Positions 51,240-59,910 of a DNA stretch of 64,000 nt are shown here, one piece after another. The translations under genes and the position numbers were made by a program. The DNA is taken from contig NZ_CP045488.1 in the NCBI RefSeq assembly GCF_009392895.1, positions 124,001 to 188,000 of the forward strand, written 5' to 3'. Each line of letters starts with the position of its first letter. The stretch's first letter is position 1. This DNA is from Natronorubrum aibiense. GTDB lineage: Archaea > Halobacteriota > Halobacteria > Halobacteriales > Natrialbaceae. The notes beneath the pieces are model-generated. The model was not told the origin of the DNA, searched no databases, and was given only the letters and a program-made list of their open reading frames with translations.

Positions 51240-52229
51240 ATGACAAGTCTGACGGAGGCCTACGACGGAAGCGCACGGGAGGTGGCGAGCCCCAGGCGAC
51301 TGTACACCGGAACGGCACTCGTCCTGCTCGGTGCGGTTCTGGCCGTCGTCGCCGTCCTCGTGGCGACGACCGACCTCTTGGGCGAGTACGCGCTCGCACT
51401 CTCGAAGGGGATGGCACCCCAGTTCGCGACCGTCCGCGCTGCGGGCGTGCTCGCCGGGCTCAGCGTCCCCATCGTTCTCGTCGGCGTCTTCGTCGTCTTG
51501 CCGGCCAGCCGCCGCGTGCAGGCCACCGCCGCGATCAGCGCGAGCCTCTGTCTGCTCGGCGTCGCCCTGTTCTGGCACGCCTACCCCGAGCACTGGCGCT
51601 ACGGCGGCGACCAACTCACCCTCGAGGTCTCGGTGATCTACCTGCTCGGACTCATCACTGCGATCTGGTGTCTGTTCGCCGCCATCGCGACGTTCAAACG
51701 ACGCAACGATCCGGGTGGCATGCTCGAGATGAACGTCACCCGCCACAACACCACCGTCGTCAAAGCCGACGAGTCGGCCGACGACTCGAGCGGCCTCGGC
51801 GGCATCGGCTTCTTCGGCGGGACACCCGACGGCGAGGTTGAGACCCAAACTAATGCGGACGACGCTGGCGACACCACGCTCTCGTACGACGACGCGTCGG
51901 TCGAGTCGGTACCGAAATCGGGAGCCAACACCGGAACGGGGACCGAGACGGACCGATCTCGAGCCCGAGCAGCCGGCGTGGCGACCAGCGACGGCGGCAC
52001 GGCCGCCTCGGATCTCTCCTCGCCGCTCGACGCCGGCGACGGCTACGACGCAGAGATCGTCGACGCGCCGACGGACGAACCAGCCGAACCCACGGATCGC
52101 TACTGTGGCAACTGCAGCCAGTTCGAGTACGTTCGCTCCTCGGATGGGATGGTCCCTTACTGTGCCCACCACGAGACGGCGATGGACGATATGGACGCTT
52201 GCGAGGAGTGGACGCCGAACAACCAGTAA
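51240..52229 (+). CDS. DUF7139-like membrane protein with C-terminal Cys cluster
   Basis: A 329-aa protein with four hydrophobic helices in residues about 20-150 (YTGTALVLLGAVLAVVAVLVA, AGVLAGLSVPIVLVGVFVVLP, AAISASLCLLGVALFWHA, VSVIYLLGLITAIWCLFAAIA). A long acidic disordered linker follows and a C-terminal motif CGNCSQFEYVRSSDG ... PYCAHHETAMDDMDACEEW with four Cys and one or two His, probably metal-binding. Widespread in haloarchaea; function unknown. Confidence 0.8.
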   Translation: MTSLTEAYDGSAREVASPRRLYTGTALVLLGAVLAVVAVLVATTDLLGEYALALSKGMAPQFATVRAAGVLAGLSVPIVLVGVFVVLPASRRVQATAAISASLCLLGVALFWHAYPEHWRYGGDQLTLEVSVIYLLGLITAIWCLFAAIATFKRRNDPGGMLEMNVTRHNTTVVKADESADDSSGLGGIGFFGGTPDGEVETQTNADDAGDTTLSYDDASVESVPKSGANTGTGTETDRSRARAAGVATSDGGTAASDLSSPLDAGDGYDAEIVDAPTDEPAEPTDRYCGNCSQFEYVRSSDGMVPYCAHHETAMDDMDACEEWTPNNQ

Positions 52230-52325
52230 CGCCGTCGAAAAGCGACCGCACAGCCGTCGATCACGTTCTATTCACGTTCTCGATTCGACAGTCCTCGGGC
52301 CGTCACAACGGGCCGCGTGGCCGAT

Positions 52326-52811
52326 CTAGAAGCCGGCCGCCTGCCGTCCCAGCTCGAAGCCCCACTGGGGGACCTCGTAGACGATTAACGCGACGAGCAG
52401 CAACTCGAGTGCGGTGATAATCACCGTCACCAGATCCGCGCGATTGCTGCTGACGGTGACGCCTGTTGGGAGCCCGTACTCCGTTTTCGTGAGCGGGTAA
52501 AACAGCGCGATGCCGCGCCTGCTTCCTGCCATGTCGAGGACGTAGTGGGTCAACACGCCGATCCAGACGTACTCGAGGTTGGCGAAGACGTACGGGAAAG
52601 CGAGAAAGCCCGCCAAAAGCGGCAAGTTGTGCAACGTTTTCCGGTGTTTCCCGAACGCGGTGTCGATGTCGGGCACCATCGCCCCCAGTGTGACCGGCAC
52701 CCCGATCGCGACGATCATCCGAAACGTCTCGAGATCCCCCGCCGGATCGAGTAAATACCCCAACCCCAGACTCAAAAGCACAGCGTTGAGAACGTGTCCC
52801 TTCTTGTTCAT
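52326..52811 (-). CDS. YdjM/DUF457 membrane-bound metal-dependent hydrolase
   Basis: A 161-aa membrane protein of the LexA-regulated YdjM family. NKKGHVLNAVLLSLGLGYLL, GAMVPDIDTAFGKHRKTLHNLPLLAG and LTHYVLDMAG show the His/Asp ligands typical of the fold. About four helices. Catalytic role unproven. Single gene, convergent with the DUF7139-like gene. Confidence 0.87.
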   Translation of the reverse strand: MNKKGHVLNAVLLSLGLGYLLDPAGDLETFRMIVAIGVPVTLGAMVPDIDTAFGKHRKTLHNLPLLAGFLAFPYVFANLEYVWIGVLTHYVLDMAGSRRGIALFYPLTKTEYGLPTGVTVSSNRADLVTVIITALELLLVALIVYEVPQWGFELGRQAAGF

Positions 52812-52890
52812 CTACCCGCTACTGGCGGTGCGAGCCTCGAATAGTTTTCTTTCGGAGACTGTCGTCACGCCGAACCGGTCGGCGGTCGGA

Positions 52891-53424
52891 TCAGTTCCGG
52901 TCGCTGCGTTCTGCCTGTGCGTCGATCGCTTTGAGCAGATCCTCGAGTACCCGATCGACGGTTTTTGCCCGAACGGCGGCGCGGTCGCCATCGAAGACGT
53001 AGCGGGAGACGGACGCGAACGAGGACTCGCTGCCCCACGGGCCGGCGTAGGCGACGCCGATGTAGACGGTGCCGACCGGGTTTTCTTCGGTCCCGCCGGT
53101 CGGGCCGGCGATGCCCGTCGTCGCGACGCCCCAGGTGACGTCGGTGACGTCTCGAACGCCCTGGGCCATCTGACGGGCGACAGGTTCGGAGACGGCACCG
53201 TGTTCGTCTAGCGCTTCGCGGCTGACGCCGAGGTGGCGGCGTTTGGCGTCGTAGGCGTACGTCGTCAGTCCCGCGTCGAAGTAGTCGCTCGCGCCCGGGA
53301 CGGCCGTGATCGCTGCGCCGATCAGGCCGCCAGTACAGGACTCAGCGACGGCGAGCGTCTCCTCGCGGTCTCGAAGCGCGTCGCCGACCGCCATCGGACG
53401 GTCGCGGTCGATGTCGTCGTTCAT
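52891..53424 (-). CDS. pncC: Nicotinamide-nucleotide amidase PncC (CinA C-terminal type)
   Basis: A 177-aa enzyme that hydrolyses nicotinamide mononucleotide to nicotinic acid mononucleotide for NAD recycling. TLAVAESCTGGLIGAAITAVPGASDYF contains the catalytic Ser region. ATTGIAGPTGGTEENPVGTVYIGVA is the second signature. ATG at 53424 is the correct start; the much longer open frame upstream is antisense to the aminotransferase gene. Divergent from that gene. Confidence 0.92.
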   Translation of the reverse strand: MNDDIDRDRPMAVGDALRDREETLAVAESCTGGLIGAAITAVPGASDYFDAGLTTYAYDAKRRHLGVSREALDEHGAVSEPVARQMAQGVRDVTDVTWGVATTGIAGPTGGTEENPVGTVYIGVAYAGPWGSESSFASVSRYVFDGDRAAVRAKTVDRVLEDLLKAIDAQAERSDRN

Positions 53425-53532
53425 GTTCGTATGCGAGTCGACGCGGTGTGGGGACGTGAAAGCGAGGGTCGATATCCCGGCCATCGGCGCAAAACGGAAA
53501 GAACGACGGTCCGTGGCCCCTGTCACCCACAT

Positions 53533-54633
53533 ATGGAGTATGAGACGCCGCTGTTCTTTCACGTGATGGAGTATGCGGGGCGGGCGGATCGCGACGTGAT
53601 CGACATGGTCAGCGGCAACCCCGACTGGGAGCCACCGCAAGCACTTCGCGACGGGCTCCACGAGTACGCCGACCTCGAGCCCGACCAGTTCCAGTATCCG
53701 CCGAGTCACGGGTTGCGCGAGTTGCGCGAGGAAATCGCCGCTCGCCGCGGCGTCGATCCCGAGCAGGTCGTCGTCACGAACGGGGCCGGCGAGGCGAACT
53801 ACCTCGCGATGGCGCGCGCACTCGAGCGCGACCGCGGCAATGAGATCGTCCTGACGGACCCGGTCTACCCCTACTACCCCGGCAAGACGACGATGCTCGG
53901 CGGACAACAGCGTTTCGTCCCGACGGACGAGACGGGCCAGCTCGATCCCGCCGACGTCCGCGCTGCCGCGAGTGAGGAGACGGCGGCGATCGTGGTCAAC
54001 TCGCCGAACAACCCGACGGGCGCGGTCTATCCCGAGGAGACGATCGAGGCGTTGGTCGAGATCGCCGAAACGTACGACGCGATCCTCGTCAGCGACGAGG
54101 TGTACGACCACTACGATCTCTCGGGGACATTCTCGAGTGCGCTCGCTGTCGACTCTGGTCATCGGATCGTTACCAACGCGTTCTCGAAATCGCTGGCGAT
54201 TACGGGCTTTCGCGTTGGCTACGCGATCTTCCCGCCCGAACTCGTCGAAGACGCCAAGAGCCGACACATGCTGGTCAACGTCGCCGGCAGCCGTCCCAGC
54301 CAGTACGCCGTGTTGCAGGCACTACGCGAGACTGGACCGGACTACTACGAACAAAATCGCCAACTCCTCCGCGAGCGCGTCGAGACGTTCACCGACGCCT
54401 TGGATGCCGCGGGCGCGTCGTATACGACCCCACAGGGGTCGTTCTACGTGCTGGCGCGTTTCGACGGCTATCCCGGCACGCTCGAGAACGTCGAACGCCT
54501 GATCGACGAGGCCGGCGTGGCCGGGATGCCCGGCGAGGCCTTCGGTAACTCACGCCGTGACTGGCTCCGGTTCGCGCTCGTCACGCCGCGCGTCGAGGAG
54601 GCCGCCGAGCGACTGGCTACCTACTTCGACTGA
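53533..54633 (+). CDS. Class I/II PLP-dependent aminotransferase
   Basis: A 366-aa aminotransferase. It has MVSGNPDWEPP, NGAGEANYLAMARAL, VVNSPNNPTGAVYP, LVSDEVYDHYDL (Asp and Tyr for PLP), and the PLP lysine in NAFSKSLAITGFRVGY. The C-terminal part RFALVTPRVEEAAERL includes the substrate-carboxylate Arg. An aspartate or aromatic amino acid substrate is likely but undecided. It has its own promoter region of 108 bp shared with pncC. Confidence 0.92.
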   Translation: MEYETPLFFHVMEYAGRADRDVIDMVSGNPDWEPPQALRDGLHEYADLEPDQFQYPPSHGLRELREEIAARRGVDPEQVVVTNGAGEANYLAMARALERDRGNEIVLTDPVYPYYPGKTTMLGGQQRFVPTDETGQLDPADVRAAASEETAAIVVNSPNNPTGAVYPEETIEALVEIAETYDAILVSDEVYDHYDLSGTFSSALAVDSGHRIVTNAFSKSLAITGFRVGYAIFPPELVEDAKSRHMLVNVAGSRPSQYAVLQALRETGPDYYEQNRQLLRERVETFTDALDAAGASYTTPQGSFYVLARFDGYPGTLENVERLIDEAGVAGMPGEAFGNSRRDWLRFALVTPRVEEAAERLATYFD

Positions 54634-54645
54634 CCGATCGACGAG

Positions 54646-54903
54646 CTATCGCAGCGTGCCTTCCCACGAGCAGTCGGAACACGCAAACAGGCCAGCGCCG
54701 TTGATCGTCTCGCTGCCACAGGCCGGACAGTCAAGCGAACCGGCGGCACCGATCGCGCCCGACTCGTCGGTCGGCCGGAGGACGCCTCGAGCAGTCGGCG
54801 TCGGGAGCGGGAAGCCGGCGCGCTCGCCTTCGTAGGGGAATCGGGTGTTCTCTGTCCGGTCGATCGTCGTATCGGCGTCGTTCTGGATGAGCTGGGATGT
54901 CAT
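54646..54903 (-). CDS. Small zinc-ribbon protein
   Basis: An 85-aa protein with a Thr/Asp-rich N-terminus (MTSQLIQNDADTTIDRTENTRFPYEGERAGFPL) and a C-terminal zinc ribbon CPACGSETINGAGLFACSDCSWEG. It looks like a haloarchaeal zinc-finger miniprotein with a probable protein or nucleic-acid contact role. It is convergent with the aminotransferase gene and starts beside an unusual AT-rich intergenic region. Confidence 0.75.
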   Translation of the reverse strand: MTSQLIQNDADTTIDRTENTRFPYEGERAGFPLPTPTARGVLRPTDESGAIGAAGSLDCPACGSETINGAGLFACSDCSWEGTLR

Positions 54904-55143
54904 GGGTCGGTGGAACGGTGATGGGTTACCGCGTTGGTCTGACTGGAAGGCCAACGTTCTCCTAATTAATGTTAGGGGTGGTACAATTATATGATGTAGT
55001 GATTACTCGAGAACACCTAGTATGTATTAGGGTGATCCTAGGTGACATTCAAAATTGGCTCGAGCTAGCACACCTCTAGGCTATCGATCGCCGTCTCGCT
55101 CGAGACCGACGACTACTCGTGTCAGGACGGGAAAACGGCGGAT
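54904..55143. other. 240-bp AT-rich intergenic region with repeat cluster
   Basis: Much richer in A and T than its neighbours. Contains CCTAA-TTAATG-TTAGG (54961-54976) and several CACCTAG/CTAGGTG-like pieces (see separate entry). No gene fits it. It carries the divergent promoters of the zinc-ribbon gene and the Get3-like gene. Confidence 0.55.
55014..55044. promoter_or_regulatory. Inverted repeat CACCTAG / CTAGGTG
   Basis: CACCTAG at 55014-55020 and CTAGGTG at 55038-55044 are exact reverse complements with a 17-bp spacer that itself contains TTAGGGTG. A further ACACCTCTAGG lies at about 55070. They may be operator sites for the divergent genes. Confidence 0.4.
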
Positions 55144-56334
55144 ATGAGTGGAATCGACGTCGAGCCAGTCGACGAGAAGAGCGAGGACACAACGGGCGAG
55201 GACGACGGTGCACACAGCATCGAGGTGACGCCGACGGACTCCGTCGCGGACGACGAGCGGGAAACGATCGATGTAACGCCGTCCGACGAGCCGTTCGACG
55301 GTCCCGACTACGTACTCTACGGCGGGAAAGGTGGCGTCGGGAAGACGACGATGGCCGCGGCGACGGCGCTCGAGAGCGCCCGTAGAGGCACCAGCACGCT
55401 CGTCGTTTCGACGGACCCGGCACACTCGCTGTCGGACACGTTCGAGATCGACGTGCCGTCCGAACCCGGTCGCATTCGCGACGACGTGCCGCTGTATGCG
55501 GCCGAGATCGATCCGGAACGCGCCATGGAAGAGGGGCAGGCGGGCCTCTTCGGCGGCGCTTCCGGCCCAGGTGGCCCGGATGGCGCTGGCGACGGTGCCA
55601 GCGCCGGCCCGATGGGCGACCTCGGCGGTCTCGGCGACATGTTGGGCGGAGAGTCCCCGATGGACGCCCTCCTCGGTGGGGCGATGCCCGGTGCCGACGA
55701 GGCCGCCGCGATGCAGCTCTTACTCGAGTACCTCGACGATCCCCGATTCGAGCGCGTGGTCGTCGACACCGCGCCGACGGGACACACCCTCAGGCTGCTC
55801 CAGTTGCCCGAACTGATGGACTCGATGATGGGGCGCATCCTCACGTTCCGACAGCGACTCAGCGGAATGCTCGAGGGCATGAAAGGGATATTCGGCGGGC
55901 AGGAGCCGCCGGAAGAGGCGGGCGACCTCGAGGACTTAGAGGAGCTGCGCGAGCGGATCGAACGCCTCCGGGCGGTGCTTCGCGATCCGGCCCGGACGGA
56001 TTTCCGGATCGTCATGGTGCCCGAGGAGATGAGCGTCTTCGAGTCCAAACGCCTGCGCCAGCAACTCGACGAGTTCGGCATTCCGGTCGGCACCGTCGTC
56101 GTCAACCGCGTCATGGAACCGCTCTCGGACGTCACCGACGACGTCGACGGCGAGTTCCTCCAGCCGAATCTGGACGACTGCGAGTTCTGTCAACGCCGCT
56201 GGGACGTCCAACAGTCCGCCCTCGCGGAGGCACAGGACCTCTTCCGCGGGACCGACGTTCGGCGCGTCCCGCTGTTTGCCCACGAAGTTCGCGGCGAGAA
56301 GATGCTTCAGGTCGTGGCGGCCTGTCTTCGCTGA
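55144..56334 (+). CDS. Get3/ArsA-type ATPase with acidic N-terminal tail
   Basis: A 396-aa ATPase of the TRC40/Get3 family. P-loop GGKGGVGKT at residues 60-68, switch I VVSTDPAHSLSDTF, switch II VVDTAPTGHTLRLL. A Met-rich helical client region MDSMMGRILTFRQRLSGMLEGMKGIFGG and the zinc CxxC (CEFC, Cys346/349) favour a Get3-like dimer inserting tail-anchored proteins rather than an arsenite pump. There is a 57-residue acidic N-terminal tail with a duplicated I(D/E)VTP motif and a Gly/Met-rich insert (about 137-190). No arsenic genes are nearby. Confidence 0.92.
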   Translation: MSGIDVEPVDEKSEDTTGEDDGAHSIEVTPTDSVADDERETIDVTPSDEPFDGPDYVLYGGKGGVGKTTMAAATALESARRGTSTLVVSTDPAHSLSDTFEIDVPSEPGRIRDDVPLYAAEIDPERAMEEGQAGLFGGASGPGGPDGAGDGASAGPMGDLGGLGDMLGGESPMDALLGGAMPGADEAAAMQLLLEYLDDPRFERVVVDTAPTGHTLRLLQLPELMDSMMGRILTFRQRLSGMLEGMKGIFGGQEPPEEAGDLEDLEELRERIERLRAVLRDPARTDFRIVMVPEEMSVFESKRLRQQLDEFGIPVGTVVVNRVMEPLSDVTDDVDGEFLQPNLDDCEFCQRRWDVQQSALAEAQDLFRGTDVRRVPLFAHEVRGEKMLQVVAACLR

Positions 56335-56368
56335 GCGAGACGATCGTTCGAAACGAGCGTCGACCGCG

Positions 56369-56821
56369 CTACTCGGCGGCAGGAACGACGGTGACCGGCC
56401 GATCGCTTTCGAGGACGACGTCCTGCGTGACGCTGCCGAAAAGCATCTTTCCGACCGGCGACTGGTCGCCGCTCCCGAGGACGATCACGTTGCTGTCCAG
56501 TTCCGTCACGGCCTCGAGGATCGTCTCGGCCGGTTCGCCAGCCGTCTCGTGGACCGCGTACTCGACGTCGGCCGCCTCGAGGTCGTCGACGGCGACCGCC
56601 ACCGAAGATGGGATGCGCTGGTCGATGTTCTCCGCCAACTCCTCCGTGTAGGTTTCGGAGAAGCCGCCGGCGGCCCACTCGGCGTCCGGCATCGTTTCGT
56701 CGTGGACGTGGACCACGTCGACGAACACGTCCTCGGCAGCGGCGGGGAGTTCGAGTATCGCGTCGACCTGTGCACGCGCTCGTGACTCGTTCGTATCGAC
56801 TGGCAGCAAGATCCGATACAT
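56369..56821 (-). CDS. Universal stress protein (UspA family)
   Basis: A 150-aa protein starting MYRILLPVDTNESRA, with the beta-alpha fold ending NVIVLGSGDQSPVGKMLFGSVTQDVVLESDRPVTVVPAAE. The GSGDQSPVGKMLFGSVTQ stretch fits the GxGxxGxxxxGS/T ATP-binding type. Stress-linked; ATP binding possible. ATG at 56821 is used, with an in-frame ATG at 56836 as an alternative. It is convergent with the Get3-like gene. Confidence 0.9.
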   Translation of the reverse strand: MYRILLPVDTNESRARAQVDAILELPAAAEDVFVDVVHVHDETMPDAEWAAGGFSETYTEELAENIDQRIPSSVAVAVDDLEAADVEYAVHETAGEPAETILEAVTELDSNVIVLGSGDQSPVGKMLFGSVTQDVVLESDRPVTVVPAAE

Positions 56822-57070
56822 AGATCGACGTTCCATTTCCGGCCCTAAAAGGGGCTCTTTCTCGACGTGTATCCCGTCGTCGGCATTCGATTTTCCTCCC
56901 TCGAGTGCCACTTCGGGAGCGGGCGCTTGACAGCACTGAACCGAGTAACACACGCATCGATACAGAGTAACAACTGAACCGATGGACACACCCATCGCAC
57001 TGTCCGCGGTGCTCGCTCGAATCTTCGCTCCGGCCTGTACTCCCGTCGTACGATGAGCGTGCAGCGACGG

Positions 57071-57457
57071 TCAGTGGCTCCCCTCCTCGCCGTCCCACTC
57101 GCCGCCGACGCGGTCGACACCCATCATCGCCTCACCGGGGTGCTCGGTAAAGACGACCTTCATGTTCTCGTCGGGGACATCGAACGTCTCCCCGAGATAC
57201 GCCATGGTGGCGACGGCGAACGCGCGCTTGCAGTCGAACGACCGCCCTTGCCGAATCTCGGCATCGAGAAACACCAGCGGTCCCTCAACAGCACGCCCGA
57301 GATGGAGGGCGGCGGGATCGTGTTCGCGGATCGTCACCGCGACGTGGCCCGCTGTCGTTGCCATCTCGTCCGTGTACAGGTCTGTCACTCGATCCGCGAG
57401 CGCCGTCTTCTCGTCGGCCGACAGCGACAACGTCGTATCGAACTGCAACAGGGGCAT
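57071..57457 (-). CDS. Tautomerase family protein
   Basis: A 128-aa protein beginning MPLLQFDTTLSLSADEKTALADRV; Pro2 after Met removal is the probable catalytic base of the tautomerase (4-oxalocrotonate/MIF) superfamily. VTIREHDPAALHLGR and VVFTEHPGEAMMGVDRVGGEW match the MIF-like longer form. Substrate unknown. It faces the SLC13 gene divergently across 214 bp. Confidence 0.8.
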   Translation of the reverse strand: MPLLQFDTTLSLSADEKTALADRVTDLYTDEMATTAGHVAVTIREHDPAALHLGRAVEGPLVFLDAEIRQGRSFDCKRAFAVATMAYLGETFDVPDENMKVVFTEHPGEAMMGVDRVGGEWDGEEGSH

Positions 57458-57637
57458 ACCTCGAGTTCACGAGCTGCCGGTTTGTGGGTTCCGACAACCG
57501 GTCGTCGCTCGAGCGACGATTCGTGTCGTTCGTGGTCGGAACGATACCGACATATCAGAGTCAAACTAGAGAATTGTTTACTCGGTATGTAGACTCACAC
57601 TCGAAAGATAGTGATAGTTACTCGCGCAAATCGACAG

Positions 57638-57646
57638 CATTTATAC
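57638..57646 (+). promoter_or_regulatory. TATA box for the SLC13 transporter
   Basis: CATTTATAC is centred about 30 nt before the ATG at 57672, which supports that start despite the extra hydrophilic N-terminus. Confidence 0.6.
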
Positions 57647-57671
57647 GACCTATTCGGAATAAACGGGAAAA

Positions 57672-59468
57672 ATGGTGTACGATAGTTCGAAAACACTTCA
57701 AAAGTTCATTCAGAACATCTGGCTCTATCTGTGGCAGCTCAACGCCCAGACGAAGGCGTATCTCACACTTGACGGGCCGGCTATGGTCAAAGACATGGAC
57801 GGCGTCTCCGAAGAGGAAAAGCGACTCGCGGAGCAGGCGTTCAGCGACGGTGGCCAGCCGCCGAATGGGACCGCCAAGTCGGCTCCAAATGGGGACAACG
57901 GTGACGGGCAAGGCGGCGATGACAGCTCCCCCTTCGACGTCGACGGCTCGTACGGGCTGCGCCAGAAGATCGGCTTCGTCCTCGGTCCGATCCTGTTCGC
58001 GTTGATTTACCTCGCACCGACGCCGGCCGGCCTCGAACCCGCGGGCCAGGCCGTCGCGGCCGTCACCGCGTGGGTAGCCGTCTGGTGGATGTCAGAAGCG
58101 ATTCCGATTCCGGCGACTTCGTTGCTCCCTATCGTCCTGTTCCCATTGACGGGCGCGCTCCCAGTCGAGGAAACGACGCCGTCGTACGGCCATCCGCTGG
58201 TGTTCCTCTTTATGGGCGGCTTCTTCCTCGCGATGGCGATGCAGCGGTGGGGACTGCACCGGCGCATCGCGCTACGGACGATCAAGCTCGTCGGGACGAA
58301 GCCCTCTCGGCTCATTCTCGGCTTCATGATCGCCACGGCGTTTCTCTCGATGTGGGTGTCAAACAGCGCGACCGTGATGATGATGGTCCCCATCGCGCTG
58401 GCAGTTATCTACCAGACCGCGGATCTGGTCAACGAGACCGGACTCGAGATCGACACTAGCGAGGGCAACTTCTCGTTCGGGATCGCGCTCATGCTCTGTA
58501 TCGCCTACGGTGCCTCCGTCGGTGGCGTCGCGACGCTCATCGGCACGCCGCCGAACATCCTCTTTGCGGGGCAGGCGGGCGAACTCTTCGATACGACGAT
58601 TGGCTTCGCCGAGTGGATGCTCTACGGTGTCCCGATCTCGATCGTCGGGCTCGCTGCCGTCTACGTCTACGTCACCCGCATTGCGATGTCGCCCCAGTTC
58701 GACCAGTTGCCGATGGGTGCCGACACGATCGACCGCGAACTCCGGGCCCTTGGACCGATGAGTTCGCCGGAACGCCGCGTGCTCGTCGTCTTCATCGGGA
58801 TGGCGGCCGCCTGGATCGGCGCCAGCCTGCTCGAGCCGCTGGCCGGAATTACCCCACCCGACGACGCCGACACCATCGTCGCCATCGGTGGTGCATTGGT
58901 TCTGTTTACCCTACCGACGAAGACCGAGGACGGCGACCACACCTTCCTTCTCGACTGGTCGAACGCGGTCGACATCCCGTGGGGTGTCATCCTCCTGTTC
59001 GGTGGTGGCCTCGCAATCGCAGCTGGCTTCGGTGAGACCGGCCTCGCAGTCTGGATCGGCGAACAGCTGCAGCTGCTCGAGGGCGTCTCGATGCTTCTCA
59101 TCCTGCTGGCCGTCGTGATGATCACGATCTTCCTGACCGAAGTGACTTCGAACACGGCGACGACGGCGATGTTGATGCCGATCCTCGCCGGCGTTGCGGT
59201 CGGGATCAGCGTCCACCCCTACGGGCTGATGATCGCCGGTGCGACCGCCGCGTCGTTCGCGTTCATGCTTCCCGTTGCGACGCCGCCGAACGCGATCGTC
59301 TTCGGCAGCGGCTACATCTCGCTGCCCCAGATGGCCCGCGTCGGGGCCGGCCTCAACGTCATCGGAATTATCCTGATCACGGCCGTCGCGGTCGCGTGGC
59401 TCCCGTTCGCCTGGGGTATCGATCTCGGGACGCTGCCGACGGAGTTCCTCGAGCAGTGGAACACGTAG
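57672..59468 (+). CDS. SLC13/DASS family Na+:dicarboxylate or sulfate symporter
   Basis: A 598-aa transporter. The first about 95 residues are hydrophilic and include a Gly/Asp/Asn-rich segment (residues about 62-90), unusual for the family. Then about 11-12 helices follow, with family motifs WMSEAIPIPATSLLPIVLFPL, FMGGFFLAMAMQRWGLHRRIALR, the SNT motif in SMWVSNSATVMMMVPIA, GGVATLIGTPPN and, in the second half, LTEVTSNTATTAMLMPILA and MLPVATPPNAIVFGSG. Likely takes up C4-dicarboxylates with Na+. Confidence 0.93.
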   Translation: MVYDSSKTLQKFIQNIWLYLWQLNAQTKAYLTLDGPAMVKDMDGVSEEEKRLAEQAFSDGGQPPNGTAKSAPNGDNGDGQGGDDSSPFDVDGSYGLRQKIGFVLGPILFALIYLAPTPAGLEPAGQAVAAVTAWVAVWWMSEAIPIPATSLLPIVLFPLTGALPVEETTPSYGHPLVFLFMGGFFLAMAMQRWGLHRRIALRTIKLVGTKPSRLILGFMIATAFLSMWVSNSATVMMMVPIALAVIYQTADLVNETGLEIDTSEGNFSFGIALMLCIAYGASVGGVATLIGTPPNILFAGQAGELFDTTIGFAEWMLYGVPISIVGLAAVYVYVTRIAMSPQFDQLPMGADTIDRELRALGPMSSPERRVLVVFIGMAAAWIGASLLEPLAGITPPDDADTIVAIGGALVLFTLPTKTEDGDHTFLLDWSNAVDIPWGVILLFGGGLAIAAGFGETGLAVWIGEQLQLLEGVSMLLILLAVVMITIFLTEVTSNTATTAMLMPILAGVAVGISVHPYGLMIAGATAASFAFMLPVATPPNAIVFGSGYISLPQMARVGAGLNVIGIILITAVAVAWLPFAWGIDLGTLPTEFLEQWNT

Positions 59469-59607
59469 CGCTCGTCCCCTGACCGCGCCGACCGCGTTTG
59501 CTGCTCGATTGGCATCGCTCGATGAGTAATGGTAATCAGATTCCGAGCGGCTGAGAACCGGACTCGAGGTTCATATCTGTGTTGGAACGACTACCAATCG
59601 AGACGGA

Positions 59608-59844
59608 ATGCCAGACTCGGACACCCCAGCACAGCACCAGACCGACGCGATTCTCGAGGCGCTCGCCGACTCGAGGTCGGCGACGACTGCCGAACTGGCG
59701 ACCACACTCGAGACACACCCGATGACCGTCGAGCGCTACTGTCGAATGCTCCAGCGGGACGGGCGGATTCGGCGGTGTACGGGCGGGATGTATACGCTCG
59801 CCGAGACCAGTGCAGAGCGGCTGCCGACGCGACTCGCGGACTGA
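59608..59844 (+). CDS. Small winged-helix DNA-binding protein
   Basis: A 78-aa protein with a helix-turn-helix: AILEALADSRSATTAELATTLETHPMTVERYCRMLQRDGRIRRCTGGMYTLAE. The recognition helix is TVERYCRMLQRDG. A small stand-alone regulator, target unknown. ATG at 59608. Confidence 0.8.
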   Translation: MPDSDTPAQHQTDAILEALADSRSATTAELATTLETHPMTVERYCRMLQRDGRIRRCTGGMYTLAETSAERLPTRLAD

Positions 59845-59910
59845 TTGCTTTTCGTCGGCGTTGAGTTACTGTCGCTCGAGTGAGTTCTCGAGACGGAAAA
59901 CGGATCGCGC

